NCBI RefSeq assembly: GCF_034702125.1
Contig: NC_085866.1
Span: forward strand, 21,030,687 to 21,094,686
From: Engraulis encrasicolus
Lineage: Eukaryota > Chordata > Actinopteri > Clupeiformes > Engraulidae
Length of the DNA stretch: 64,000 nt
Direction of reading: 5' to 3'
Position 1 is the stretch's first letter. The number at the start of each line of letters is the position of its first letter. A program made the translations under genes and the position numbers. Under the pieces are notes generated by a model. The model made no database searches and had not been told where the DNA came from. It saw only the letters and a list, made by a program, of their open reading frames with translations. This document shows, one piece after another, positions 38,895-52,579 of this stretch.

Positions 38895-39427
38895 CATGTC
38901 TCCTGGATGATCACGTAGTCAATGCAGGGGTGTCGTTCAGGGGGGGTAAAGTGTGACTGAGTCACCAGGGCCCCATGTATATAGGGGGCCCACACACAAT
39001 CCGTCTTATGTAGATATATTCAGGGCCGCTGACAGCTTTTGCTGGGCCCAGGACAAAACCATCTGAAAAGGCCCCCACCTCAATACTTACAATGCAATGT
39101 AATGGGGTCCCAATTCTGGGCCTCTCCATTCCCTGGGCCTGGGACAACTGACCTCTTCTAGTGTCCCCATGTCTCCTGGATGATCACGTAGTCAATGCAG
39201 GGGTGTCGTTCAGGGGGCGTAAAGTGTGACTGAGTCACATGGGCCCTGTGTATATAAGGGGCCCACACACAGTACGTCTTATGTAGATATATTCAGGGCT
39301 GCTGACAGCTTTTGCTGGGCCCGGGACAAAACAATCTGAAAAGGCCCCCACCTCAATACTTACAATGTAATGGGGTCCCAATTCTGGGCCCCTCCATTCC
39401 CTGGGCCTGGGACAACTGACCTCTTCT
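38895..39427. repeat. 273-bp tandem duplication containing a family F hAT-like element
   Basis: Copies 38895-39159 and 39168-39427 are nearly identical: CATGTCTCCTGGATGATCAC, GGGGTGTCGTTCAGGGGG, GTCTTATGTAGATATATTCA, then the family F terminus CAGGGC(C/T)GCTGACAGC. The element was duplicated together with its flank, not inserted twice. Confidence 0.92.
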
Positions 39428-39759
39428 TCCCCCTTAAAAACTTAAATTTTGTTGATTTACAGTATTCTTTTGTCATTCCATTGTGTTGCTTTTATGGCTA
39501 TATAAAAATCAACATGAGTTTTCCATGGATTTGGCATTGATGTCAAATAGCAGGTACAGCGGGGTCAGCCTTCTAAACTGTTTTGCTATTGCCACACAGT
39601 CCTAAAAAAGCGTACAATCATGTGAAAGTGTTTGCACGTCCCTTGACAGAGTACCGGGGGGAAAGACGTGGGTTGAAGTGGGGGATGTCGCTAAATCTGG
39701 AACTAGGCTGGTGGGAAAGAGGAAGTATCCTCAAGAAACTGGGAGGAGGGCCCTACTGT

Positions 39760-40097
39760 GGTAGCCTGATTATCATCGACTTTCAAATCTCTTCGAGACT
39801 TGGTCTGACCTAGAACATAACAATTAACGTTTCTCAAACGGCATGGTTGACTCACCTCCCTTGGTTTGCTACTGGTTGAGGCCAGAAAAGGCTGTGCCGA
39901 AGTTTAAACCAAACATTTTCTTAAACCATAGCACTGCTTTGAACACGCCTCTACCCAGGACCATTGGAGGTACTCACATTTGATTGCTTCCTGACAAAGT
40001 GGGTGGAGTTCCCAAGTTCTCTGGAGCTCAGAAAGTACTTGCATTGCTCTTGACCTGAGTAGTAGCAATGCCGAAGGTGTTGCGTCACTAGGAGAGT
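39760..40097 (+). repeat. dispersed repeat family A, copy 3
   Basis: TAGCCTGATTATCATCGACT at the left, GCGTCACTAGGAGAGTGTGG and CCTGGCTA at the right; collinear with 3660-4012. Confidence 0.78.
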
Positions 40098-40240
40098 GTG
40101 GCCTGGCTAAATCGTCTGCTACGGCAATCCGGGTTCGATTCTGGCCCGGGTCCTTGACTCCTTTGCCAACACTTCCCTTTCTCTCTCTCCACTCCTGTCA
40201 CCATCTTCAACTGTCCTATCAAAAAAGGTAAATAAATAGA
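40098..40240 (+). mobile_element. tRNA-derived SINE, family S1
   Basis: B box GGGTTCGATTCTGG, then CTCTCTCTCCACTCCTGTC and TCCTATCAAAAAAGG. It directly adjoins repeat family A copy 3. Confidence 0.75.
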
Positions 40241-40599
40241 TATATATATAAAAAATAGAGCCTGAGAAGCAGTGGTTCTCAATCTTTTTTGAAATTTTAA
40301 TTTCATTAATTTGATTTAATTTAATGCTTATTTGACAGGAAAAATGCACAGCATACAATTACGGCAGGTTATAGCCACAAGCCCCAATTTTCATCTGTGG
40401 TCTCTGGATAGTAGTTAGGATAAACTACAGGAATAAAACACAACATAAATAAATAAACAAACACAAAGACAAAAGCTCAAAGACGAAAAAGAGCTGATCT
40501 GCCCATTTCAATCAAACCTAAACCGTAAACACCGTGAACAGGTAGATCATATCAACAGGACACCGTCATAAACATCTGGAGAAGGAGCAGCTCCACACA

Positions 40600-40715
40600 C
40601 TCGCACGCACGCACGCATGGCACGCATGGCACGCACGCACGCACGCACGCATGGCACGCATGGCACGCACGCACACACACACAGGCACGCAGCCCCACCA
40701 CACACACACACCCAC
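40600..40715. repeat. (CGCA)n with GGCACGCAT variants
   Basis: GCATGGCACGCATGGCACGC is repeated among CGCA units, then CA words. Confidence 0.9.
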
Positions 40716-40932
40716 ACGCAGCCTCAGCCTTAAATCCTCTCCAGCTCGAGCTCCCGCCAAGTCGTCCTGCCCTCTAATTAGGCCGGAGGATGTGGAGCCC
40801 ATCTGTGGTCGTGGCTGTAGTTGTGGCTATGTTAGTGTGTGTAAGTGTGAGTGTGTGTGTACATGTGCATATTTGTGTGTGTGTTTGTGTTTGCATCTGT
40901 CTTTCCTTGTGGTGTGTGCACACGTGTCTATA

Positions 40933-41215
<283 letters not shown>

Positions 41216-41279
41216 CTACAGAGTGACATACTGTGACGTGTGACGCGTGTTTACAGAAAGCTCTAAAGGAGGATGCAGG

Positions 41280-42075
41280 TCTGTGGACAACAGGGAGGAG
41301 GATGGAGGAGAGAGGAGAGAGGAGGATGGAGGAGGAAGGAGAAAAGAGGAGGAGAATAGAGGAGAGAGGAGGAGAATAAAGGAGAGAGGACGGTAAAGGA
41401 GAAAAGAGGAGAGAGGAGGGTGGAGGAGGACAGAGGATGGTGGAGGAGGAGAGAGGAGGATGGAGGAGAATAGAGGAGAGAGGAGGATAGAGGAGAGAGG
41501 CGGAGAATAGAGGAGGGAGCATGAGATAGAGGAAAGAGGAGGGTGGAGGAGAACAGAGGAGGGAGGAGGGTGGAGGAGAATAGAGGAGAATAGAGGAGAG
41601 AGGAGGGTGGAGGAGGAGAGAGGAGGGTAGAGGAGAATAGAGGAGAGAGGAGGATAGAGGAGAACAGAGGAGGGAGGAGGGTGGAGGAGGAGAGGAGGGT
41701 GGAGGAGGAGAGAGGAGGGTAGAGGAGAGAGGCGGAGAATAGAAGAGGGAGCATGAGATAGAGGAAAGAGGAGAGTGGAGGAGAACAGAGGAGGGAGGAG
41801 GGTGGAGGAGAATAGAGGAGAATAGAGGAGAGAGGAGGGTGGAGGAGGAGAGAGGAGAATAGAGCAGAGAGAGGAGAGAGGAGGAGAATAGAAGAGGGAG
41901 CATGAGATAGAGGAAAGAGGAGGGTGGAGGATAATAGAGGAAAGAGGAGAGTGGAGGAGAAAGAGCGGAGAGGAGAACGGAGGAGGGTAAAAGAAGGAGG
42001 ATTTAGAAGGGAGAATGATGGAATGGAGGAGGGATGATGGAAAGGGATGGAGAAGGAAGGATGGAGCAGGAAGGA
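41280..42075. repeat. purine-rich minisatellite (GGAGGAGA family)
   Basis: About 800 bp of A/G built from GAGGAGAATAGAGGAG-type units. A larger unit containing GAGGGAGCATGAGATAGAGG recurs at about 41514, 41744 and 41894, so there is higher-order structure. The long minus-strand Ser/Leu/Pro frames are artefacts. Confidence 0.93.
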
Positions 42076-42082
42076 TGTAGGA

Positions 42083-42516
42083 CAGGGGTCCCCAAACTTT
42101 TTTCTTAGGGGGCCACATTATCGTTCCGACTATGATCAGGGGCCGTGATCAATCATGTGAGCTTTATACTAGGCCACTACCTGTTATAGCCATAAGTTAT
42201 AGTACAAAATAGTTAATCATTACATGTGATTTACATTAAGAAGTGAGTACTTCACATGTTTTTCAATGTGAAATGCCACAGGTTTTCCTTTTCATTTCTA
42301 ATAACCATGTAAAAATATCAAGGAAAGGTTAGAAAAATATGGTGATTGACAGTTTATGAGTGATTCAATAGAAATGGTAGGCCCGTTTATATTACAGTGA
42401 GATGAGACACTATCAAGAAACTTCTGGTGATTCACACTAGGTTAGTGAAAATTAAACTGTAGGAAGGGGGGTGGCGGGCCGCATCCGGCCCCCGGGCCTT
42501 AGTTTGGGGACCCCTG
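42083..42516. mobile_element. hAT (Charlie-like ends) non-autonomous element
   Basis: Perfect terminal repeat CAGGGGTCCCCAAACT and AGTTTGGGGACCCCTG. Flanks ATGTAGGA (42075-42082) and ATGGAGGA (42517-42524) match at 7 of 8. It inserted into the end of the purine minisatellite. Next to the right end lies GGGCCGCATCCGGCCC, a subterminal palindrome. Confidence 0.9.
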
Positions 42517-42656
42517 ATGGAGGATGTAGGATGAAGCTACTCTGTGGAGGCAGCATGACATCACACCAGAGCGTTACGGTAACACGCCGACTTGAACCGT
42601 CTATCGCGTCTCACAAGTTAATGTGTCCTCCACAACAGATAGGTTTAGGGGTGGTT

Positions 42657-43140
42657 TAGGTCTGGGCACAATTTTGCCACAATTTTGCCACAATTTTGCC
42701 AATTTCCTCGCTTGTTTTGCTGTACTTGGCAAAAGTAAAGTGGCAGAAACATTGCTTTACTGACAGGTTAGGGTTAGGGATGGTTTTGTTCAGGGCACAC
42801 CAGCAGAGCATTTTCGCATTTAGCAACAGACATACAGACATGTTGCTTTGGCAACATAAATTCGCAGACACGGCGGAAAAAACGCAAAAAACCTGGTCAC
42901 GTGACAAAAGTGCCTTCCTGCTGTGTTGAGGACCACGAGTTTACTTGCAAAAGGGTTGCACACGGAATGCACTGGCACTACATAAATATGCCAAATGGCA
43001 TGATGCTTCACTGTTGGACAGAAGGGTGAAGGACGGAGGAGATTGAGGAGGAGGATGCCTCACAATACCAAATTGGCAACACTGTTGGAAATCTAAGGCT
43101 GGGGCATCCGTCAGCGACTTACTTGTCACCATCAGATACT
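42657..43140. other. intergenic with short repeats
   Basis: ACAATTTTGCC is repeated three times at 42668-42700, and GGTTAGGGTTAGGGATGG occurs near 42766. No gene recognised. Confidence 0.5.
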
Positions 43141-43160
43141 TTCACTGTAGCGAAGGGGAG

Positions 43161-43250
43161 TAGAGTTGCCCAGCCGGGACTCAAACTCGAACCTTCTGGG
43201 GTAGTAAAGTGGGGCTCTGACCACTACACCAAAGAGCCAGGCTCGTTGTC
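43161..43250 (-). mobile_element. tRNA-like SINE head fragment
   Basis: In reverse this reads CTCTTTGGTGTAGTGGTCAG (A-box region) and GGTTCGAGTTTGAGTCCC (B box). It is a SINE head or a degraded tRNA-derived piece; there is no intact cloverleaf. Confidence 0.6.
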
Positions 43251-43655
43251 ATGACAGTCACAACCACACCCATACTGATGGTCACTCCATCACATTCACA
43301 TTTTAGCAAAGACAGACAGCCATGCATGTGCAAAAATATTTTCCTTTTTCACTGAAGTCAGACATCTGCCCACCGTCTGTCACAAATATATTGTGTGGTA
43401 AAATGTGTAACAAAACGTATGTGCTAGCACACTGTACGCATAACACTGTAGATTCATTAACTTATTACATTTTGCAGGCCAATGCTTTCAAGATGGCTGA
43501 CTTGTCCGTAAGATGGCGTTAAGTGCTATGTCTGGCTTGGCTTCTTTTCACTTCGTACCTTTTGCCTCTCAGAAGAGGCTTTGTCAAATTGTTGTCTAAC
43601 AGAGATGGCTGCTGATTCTGCATCCCTCCCTAACTCCATGCACACCAGCAGCAGC

Positions 43656-44335
43656 CTGATCTCCAAAAAATCTGTGCTCCTGGACACGGATGTTAAGGAC
43701 ACGAAATCTGTGTCCTGGAGCACGGATTTTGCCAAAATTCCGTGCTCCTGGACACGGAATTGTTTTCCGTGCTCCTGGACACGGAATTGTTTTCTGTGAT
43801 GGACACACGGAAGTGCTTTCTATAGGCTATTACCACAGCACTGTGTAACTCTATCATTAGAAAAATAGATACCAAATGCTAATCCTAAACAAAATGCTAT
43901 AGCAATTTAAGTTGTGCCCTGACCAAAACATTCCCTAATCTTAACCTGTCATTAAAGACATATTTTTGAGAAATACTGTACCTTTTCCAGTTGGTTGCTA
44001 GGCTATCAAATTCATGTAATGAATGAAAGAAATCTAGCTGTGCCCAGACCAAAACAATCCCTAACCTTAACCTGTCAGTAGGATATTTTTTAGAAAAAAT
44101 ATTTGAAATAATAAAAATCCTGAGAAAACACAAGACTGTGGAAACATAGAGCTGTGGGAGTAGCCTATAGAGAGAGCACTTCTCTGTGTCCATCACGGAA
44201 AACAATTCCGTGTCCAGGAGCACGGAAAACAATTCCGTGTCCAGGAGCACAGAATTTTGGCAAAATCCGTGCTCCTGGACCTGGATTTTGTGCCCTTAAC
44301 ATCCGTGTCCAGGAGCACAGAATTTTTGGAGATCA
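43656..44335. mobile_element. fold-back element with about 200-bp inverted arms
   Basis: Left arm starts GATCTCCAAAAAATCTGTGC and the right arm ends GCACAGAATTTTTGGAGATC. Each arm holds repeated CGTGCTCCTGGACACGGAAT (or complement) subunits and runs on through CTATAGGCTA. The core (about 43860-44130) has CCCTAA(T/C)CTTAACCTGTCA twice. No frame encodes a transposase and no target duplication was found. Confidence 0.85.
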
Positions 44336-44355
44336 TGTTGCCAGCAGGCACACAT

Positions 44356-44855
<500 letters not shown>

Positions 44856-45040
44856 GAGTGGGTCTACACTTCATTTCTGCGGTCCAAACAGCGTCGATGT
44901 GACATGACAGGCTACCGCACTTCCCCTTTCGCTCGCACAAGCAAGTGCTGCCTCCATTTGCAGGGAAATGACGCTCCGCAATAAGGCACCATTTACGCAA
45001 TTTTACTCAATTTGTCCGATGGGTGTAGTGGTATGATGTG

Positions 45041-45585
<545 letters not shown>

Positions 45586-45823
45586 GAAAGGCCACTATTT
45601 TCTGCTGAAGACATCTTGTGCCCATTGGCACTTACAACAAATGATACACAGAAATAGATGGAGTAGTAGCTTTGCTGATATATACTAGGTGTTAACGTAG
45701 ACCTAATAAAAATGTGTGTATGTTTATGTTGTTGGTTATGTGCAATGGGTTTATCTGGTTCCATTATGGGTTTACCTATGTTCAACACTCCACACTAATG
45801 CATGTTGATCTAGATGTTTCTCA

Positions 45824-46106
45824 AAGTGTGGTCCAAGGACCACTGGTGGTCCACGAGTGGATTTCTAGTATTCCAAGACGAGCTAGTAGTAGGTTACATT
45901 TGTAATATAATTAAGTTAAACATAGCGGAAGTCTTATTTTCAACACAATAAGACAGGCTTGTAAATAAATGTGAATAAAAAGTAAGAAATTAGCAGTGTC
46001 AAATAAGCCCCCCTCAATTGTCCAGTTGATATGTGGTCGCTGAACATTATTGGGGATGAAAAAGTGGTCTTTGGTCTGAAAAAGTTTGAGAAACCCTGGT
46101 CTACAC
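45824..46106. mobile_element. hAT-like TIR element
   Basis: Left end TGTTTCTCAAAGTGTGG, right end AAAAGTTTGAGAAACCCT. Flanks GATCTAGA and GGTCTACA match at 6 of 8. About 283 bp, non-coding. Confidence 0.75.
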
Positions 46107-46518
46107 TACTTTTTTCAACCTTGGGATCGGGAGCCCACATGGGGTTCACTGGAATTCAAATGGTGTCGTCTGACATGTTTAGTGTTGAAAAATGAATACT
46201 GACAGCCGAAATATGAATGATATGAATGAATACTGATAAATAGTACTAATATAACATACTAATTATTAATATTCTAATAAAACACCATATTTCATAAATA
46301 CATAGGCCTGGGGTTTAGCCTACAAGTAAGAAAAATGTTGTGGGTCTTCAGAAATGTGGGATGTCAAAATGGGCTCCACTGATCTAAATATTTATCTATA
46401 TACAGTACATATTCTCATGCTAATGGTCTGTACTGTTCATCTGTTGGTGTGTGTAATGCATTGAGAAATACCATATTGGATTTGACAGTCGCATGTGCTC
46501 CTGGGTTACGTGATACAG
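46107..46518. other. intergenic, no gene recognised
   Basis: AT-rich. A GGGATCGGGAGCCCACATGG patch near 46122 may be a fragment of another small element. Confidence 0.4.
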
Positions 46519-46519
46519 T

Positions 46520-46735
46520 ACCTGTGGCCTAGCGTTTAGGGAGTTGGTCTTTAAATCTATGGGTTGTAGGTCGAATCCCACCTAACCTCTACCTACAGTA
46601 ACACCTCCACAAGTGCCCTTGAGCAAGGCACCTCGCCCCACATTGCAGGGACTGTAACCAACACCCTGAAAATAATAACTGTAAGTTGCTTTGGACAAAA
46701 AAGCATGAGCTGAATGTAATATAATTCTAATGTTA
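46520..46735 (+). mobile_element. tRNA-derived SINE, family S2, complete
   Basis: Head GTGGCCTAGCGTTTAGGGAG (A box) and TAGGTCGAATCCCACC (B box), body CCCTTGAGCAAGGCACCTCG and GGGACTGTAACCAACACCCT, tail TGTAAGTTGCTTTGGACAAA followed by AATGTAATATAATTCTAATG. The other copies (20203, 59525) are inverted and lack the head. Confidence 0.88.
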
Positions 46736-47205
46736 CGTGATATCCATTAACAACTCCCAATGAATTTGAGGCCACGTTCCAGTTTGAACAAGTGAAATCA
46801 ATGAGGAGGAAGTCTACAACTCTCTGAGAGGTGAACAAGTCCACATTCATAGAGTGCAATGCATTATGTGTGCAGTTGCGCATACTGTGAAATGTAATGG
46901 GTCAATTCAGGTGTCCGCCGTTGTGCTGGTCCACTGAGCTCAGTTGAGCTCTATCATAAGCTCTATCTCTACATTATTGACTATGCAAGTAAAGCACGGA
47001 ATACGATTTCATATTCGAAATGAAAGAAAAAGAAATCCATTTATTTCAGGAGAACATGTCAGACGGTGTCAGAACTGCTCTTTCAAGGCCTGGTGGGACA
47101 CCTGTCAAGAGTGGCACCCTCTTTTGGTGGCACGACTAGGTCCTTTCATCGCCTTGAAAAGCGGCCTGTGTGCTGAGCAACCTTTCAGCTCTGAAAGGAG
47201 ATGTC
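46736..47205. other. intergenic, no gene recognised
   Basis: Unique-looking. The 114-residue frame at 46944-47288 runs into the adjacent transposon and has no recognisable domain. Confidence 0.4.
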
Positions 47206-47213
47206 ACTCAAGG

Positions 47214-47373
47214 CAGGGAAGCCGACAGGTGGGAGGGAGAAAGGGGTCAGTTGTCCCGGGCCCAGGGAGATGGGGGGGGCAGGATTGAGTACTCATTACA
47301 TTGTATGTATTGGGTCAGGGGGCCCTTTCAGATGTCTTTGTCCTGGGCCCAGCCAAAGCTGTCAGCGGCCCTG
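47214..47373. mobile_element. hAT-like element, family F, intact reference copy
   Basis: Ends CAGGGAAGCCGACAGG and GCTGTCAGCGGCCCTG; perfect 8-bp target duplication ACTCAAGG at 47206-47213 and 47374-47381. 160 bp, non-coding. This copy defines the family ends. Confidence 0.92.
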
Positions 47374-47719
47374 ACTCAAGGCTCGGGGTGACTGGATGAC
47401 TCAGGTCTGCTGCTACGGTAACTGCATTGTACGCAAGGAAGAGAAGAGAAGAGATATCGGAGATTGAAGGCGGTCGGCTTCTTTACTACAGTCATGGTGC
47501 CTAACAGCCTCCGCATCGAGACGTCTTCGGCGAAGAGAAGCAGACAGGAAGAGGGTTTGGTGGTGTTTTTTTTAACAGCTGAATATGCTGACATTATACC
47601 AGGAATGTGCAACTTGGTGTGCGTCACTGCATTTATTTCTATAATAAAGCCACTTCAGAATGTCTGTTTTTATGCTTTTCTGAATGCTTTTAGCAAAAGT
47701 GGTGCACACACAGAAATAC

Positions 47720-47721
47720 TC

Positions 47722-47775
<54 letters not shown>

Positions 47776-47801
47776 TCACAGATGTACACAGACACTGATA
47801 G

Positions 47802-47850
<49 letters not shown>

Positions 47851-47860
47851 GAGAGAGAAA
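47720..47860. repeat. (CT)n, (CA)n and (GA)n tracts
   Basis: CT to 47754, CA to 47775, GA at 47802-47858. Confidence 0.93.
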
Positions 47861-50190
47861 TAAATTGCAGAGATAACAGAAACCGGTTCATTTCCACATA
47901 GGGGTGGTCTTCTGGTTCACTGAAGCCAAAGTACGATGTCAGATGCAGTGAGAGAGAAAGAGCAAAGGGTCAATAAAGGGCAAAGGAGAACTCGAGAAGC
48001 AGTGATGTGAGTAAGAATGTCATCTTTATTGTTCTGGTGAAACTTAAAATTTAATCTCTACATTGTTTTCTTTTTTTTGTCTCCCACACAAATGTTAAAT
48101 ACTGTACAATACCCATGACACTTCACTATGACAGTAGAGCTGTCATACGTACAGTAAAAGCATGTGAATGTGTGCTTTTTAAATGTTTTATTCTTTATTT
48201 TAAAGTCCAGTGTGAACTGTTTGGTCTGGGGCTGTGGAGTGGCTGAGACGGTGCGAGTGCCCTTCACCAATCAGAAGAGACTCCTGTGTGCCAGGAACCA
48301 ATGAGTATACATTCCTGTATCTCAGGAACCAATCAGCAGTGACTCTCCACCTGAGACATAACAGCCCTGCCCAATGAGGGACCTCCATCTTCCACCAACT
48401 CCCTCAGCCCCTGTGGTCTCAGTCCTTCGGCAGCTTAAACTTTGACGCAAAAACATCAAAAGATATTGCTTCCACAGACTATAACAGTGCAAGTGTCAGG
48501 TCTTTTTTTTAACCACTACGCAAAAATGACTTAAAAGTTCACGAGAAGCATAAGACTCTATAACCCATTTTTGAGAATGCCAAAACTCTTCCCAGAGAGC
48601 TTGAATAAAAGTGCGTTTACATTCACATTACATACAGCTGCACTTTGCTTTTTTAATTCATTATTTAATATGGTATAATGACACTGTTGACAAGTGCTTA
48701 CAGTAGATTGTTTACTTCTTTACCTGCCCCACTGTTATCTTTTTAAATATTAAGAAAACAAAGAGTGTGACACTTATTATTACTCTACAGTGACAGGAGC
48801 GGACGACACACGTAACATCTTGGTAATCCAGGCCGACTGAATGGGCCTGGGAAAGCAGTGAGTGACACAGTGGTGCTGTTATATACAGGACTGGGACCAT
48901 ACTGAGAGGGGACTTTTAACTTGACATGCTCATATAACACCAAACAGAACTGTACGGTACTCAACAACTGGCTGCAAGAGTGTTTTTTGTTTAACAAATA
49001 CAGACAAAATTTGAATTTCAACTGACGTTCTTAACGTTTGCTCACATTTCTTTGGAGATGAAAGATTATATAATCTCGCATGGGTTATAACAGGACACTG
49101 TTGATAATTGGGCAATTTCTGAGACAAAGATGGTTTGCATGTCAAGTTAAGAGCCCCATGTCACTATGATTGCAACAACATGTTTACCTAACAAACGACA
49201 CAATACAGCAAATTGGGAAGGCAACATGAAAACACTCGCGCACAATTGAACAAAAGATAAAACACACTCATACGTACACATTATTCGTGCACTTATGTGC
49301 ACAAATTCGCTCACAACCAGGTAAAGGTGAGGTTTACTAGATTAGACTTCAACTCAATCGTCAACCAACTGGAACACAACACAACTTACATACAGTACTA
49401 CACAACACTCCAAAAATGTCTCACATTTTCTCCAATACTGTACAGAAACGTTATATACACAGTAAAGAGGGTGAAATAAGTCACCCATTATGTTTTTCGT
49501 TTTTATAATATATATATAATATTTTCAAGGTCATTTTAGACATAATGTACAGCAACATATACAGCTTCATTACACCGTTACATAAATATAGATGTTGATT
49601 AACCCACAAATACAATGGCTTCTAGTATCACTATAAAAATAAATAAATCACAAGTGTGCTTTCATCAAATTAATTTGAAAGGGTTAGAGGAGGACAGAGG
49701 AAGAGGATGGTGGGTTGTGTTGTGTTTGCTTTTCACTGATGATGGAGGAGAGACCTCGTCCACAGAGCCTGAGGCCTCACAGTCGCAATTACTTCAACTG
49801 CGTTCTTTTCCTTCGCGGCTATTAAATAAAATGCCAAATCAATTGGCACTAATAAGTGGGTAGTGGGGTGGGGTGGTGGGTAGAGTTAGGGGGGAGTTGA
49901 GGGGGCACATGAGTGCACAGGTATGGTTTCTTAGCTCTCTCGCAGTATCAGACCACTGGGTGAGGTGAGGTGAGGTACGAGCAACACCACCAAACCAGTA
50001 TCTGGTCCCCGCCAGATTGTCTGACATGCTGAAGGATGGACACACACTGCATCGCACCACACACACACACAGGCACGCACGCACGCACGCACGCACGCAC
50101 GCGATCACACACACATTCAGAGCTGCTCCACAGTGCAAGAAGGGAAGCGTTACGAGGCCCGAAAAAGTGTCTGAACTTAATAATAACGCA
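47861..50190. other. intergenic, unique AT-rich sequence
   Basis: Over 2 kb with few repeats. On the minus strand an AATAAAGATGAC (near 48024) could be a poly(A) signal, so part of this could be a distal 3' UTR, but nothing ties it to slc6a17, whose stop is 9 kb away. No coding exon recognised. Confidence 0.35.
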
Positions 50191-50191
50191 A

Positions 50192-50194
50192 AGT

Positions 50195-50257
<63 letters not shown>
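50192..50257. repeat. (CA)n microsatellite
   Basis: About 33 units; a CGCA tract lies at 50074-50102. Confidence 0.96.
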
Positions 50258-50259
<2 letters not shown>

Positions 50260-51395
50260 AATTGATGTGAAGCAGAGAGCTCCTGGGGTTGGGCGATTGA
50301 TTGCACAAGCAGGTACCGTAAGAGTCATTCATGCACACTATTATTCAGGATGTACTACAGTATATCAACATGGTCCCTCCTGAGAAACCTTTCAGGGTTT
50401 CAACTTCGCTTTAGAGCTCCTCGCGCTACTGAACATCCTGTGGCCATCACTCTGTGGATTGGTCCATCGGAAAGAGTCTTGAGCTCGACGTAAGTGTGCG
50501 TTAGAAAGTTCTGGGCCAAATTAATCTGACATTGACCGGTTAAGTGCGTACAGTAAGTGTATCAACATCATGTGCTCTCTGAATCGATTATGAAAACATA
50601 CAGTAGTAGTCTATCTTCAAATAGGCTAGGGGAGATAGATAATGGGGGACAGTCAAGCGGATTGACTTTTAGATGACCCTGCCTTGTGCTATCTAGAGGA
50701 TTGTGCTCTCTCTATGCAAGGTACATGAAGTACAGTATGGGCCAGTCTGCGGTGTGATCCTAAAGTTGACCCCTGTGCTTGGTTCAACTGACCATGACAT
50801 CATGCTTGGTTGTAAAGTCACACTACATGGTGGACTACTGTCTATAGAGGCAGTATGGAAAGATTTGTCATTACGAATGCTTCTAAAGCTAGTATGCTTC
50901 TAAAGCTAGTACTCCTGTGGTATTTTGTGAAAGAGACAAGTGGAGTACACTGTCTACATTGGGCAGTGTAGAAGGAATGTGCTTCTGAAGCAATGTTTTA
51001 AAGCAATGTGCTTCTAATTTGTGAAAGACACTGACGTAACACCATGCTACCTGTGTGTGCTTGAGATATTGAATCAGCTGATCAAGTCCTACAGAATAGA
51101 AAGATTTCGACAAACTACTTCTATAACGATGTGCTTCTCTTTCACGAATGAGACAGATTACATTGTCTAAATGGGCAACTTATTGTGTATATGGACAGTA
51201 TAGAAAGAATTCTTCATCTAATTTGTGAAAGTGACTTTTAGGTCCGATGCTCCCTGTGTGTGTTTGAGATATTCAGTCAACTGAGCCATCTCCTTTTTTG
51301 CTCTCAGCATTGTGACGGGGATCAGTGTGTCTTTGTGCGCAATGTTGACACAGCTATCGTTTGTCATACGGTAAGTCAGTAAATATTTGTGGCTT
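50258..51395. other. intergenic with small local duplications
   Basis: TGCTTCTAAAGCTAGTA is doubled at 50879-50910. Blocks resembling TGTGCTTCT...GTGAAAGA(G/C)AC recur at about 50925, 51010, 51130 and 51225, a loose 90-110-bp repeat. No gene recognised. Confidence 0.5.
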
Positions 51396-51679
<284 letters not shown>

Positions 51680-51826
51680 CTGAGGACAGTGAGGGGGAGG
51701 GAAGGAGGCTGTAGTGTTTGTCCTGGCTAAGTGGCAATCAGTGGCATCTCAAAATGGAGCTTTCTCACCATCCACATACACAGGCACATCCGCTTCTGGA
51801 CTCTGGACTGTACTATGGCCTATCAC

Positions 51827-52017
51827 CAGTGGTGTACTCTACTTTTTTGTGGTGGGTATACTGTATATTTAAGCATTTTTTTGAGGTGGGTATATTGTAT
51901 ATGTTTTTGCTATTCTAAATAATGGCTCAATCAATTTTAGGTGGGTACACTGAAATCCTTGTCATTTTGAGGTGGGTATACTGTGTATACCTGCATTCTA
52001 CTTAGACTAAACCACTG
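51827..52017. mobile_element. hAT-like element with internal repeats
   Basis: Ends CAGTGGTGTACTCTAC and TAGACTAAACCACTG. Flanks CCTATCAC (51819-51826) and CCTGTCAC (52018-52025) match at 7 of 8. Inside, GAGGTGGGTATA(C/T)TGT recurs several times. Confidence 0.82.
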
Positions 52018-52403
52018 CCTGTCACTATGGACCATTTTTTTTGGCCGTATAGTGTGTGTGTTCTTTTTTATTCGCTTTGGATATAAAGGTATTTGGAAAA
52101 GTATGTAATATGTGTGTCTATGGGTGTGTATGTTTCTGTGCGTGTGCATGCATGCGTCTGTGCTTTTCTAGTTTGTTCCTCCGTGCATTTGGACATGTGA
52201 ATGTGTGGTCAGTGTGCATGTATCTGTGTGTGTTTGTCTGGTAGAGCAACTCTGTTACGCAACTCTAGTTGGTCTATCTATCACATGGTGAAGTGCACAA
52301 GGTGAAGGTGTCTTTCTGCCACTCAGGAAGGATGTCGGCAACTACAGAGGGCCATGGAAAGTCCAATAATATGCCACAGTGGCCTCTCTCTCTTCTTTCT
52401 CTC

Positions 52404-52573
<170 letters not shown>

Positions 52574-52579
52574 CCATTA

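Noticed and set aside
43920..44090. Interstitial telomere repeat
   Set aside because: CCCTAATCTTAACC words occur only singly within the fold-back element, not as a (TTAGGG)n array.
47861..50190. Unannotated gene or slc6a17 distal 3' UTR
   Set aside because: The stretch is unusually repeat-poor, but no exon can be read and nothing links it to a transcript; kept only as an intergenic note.
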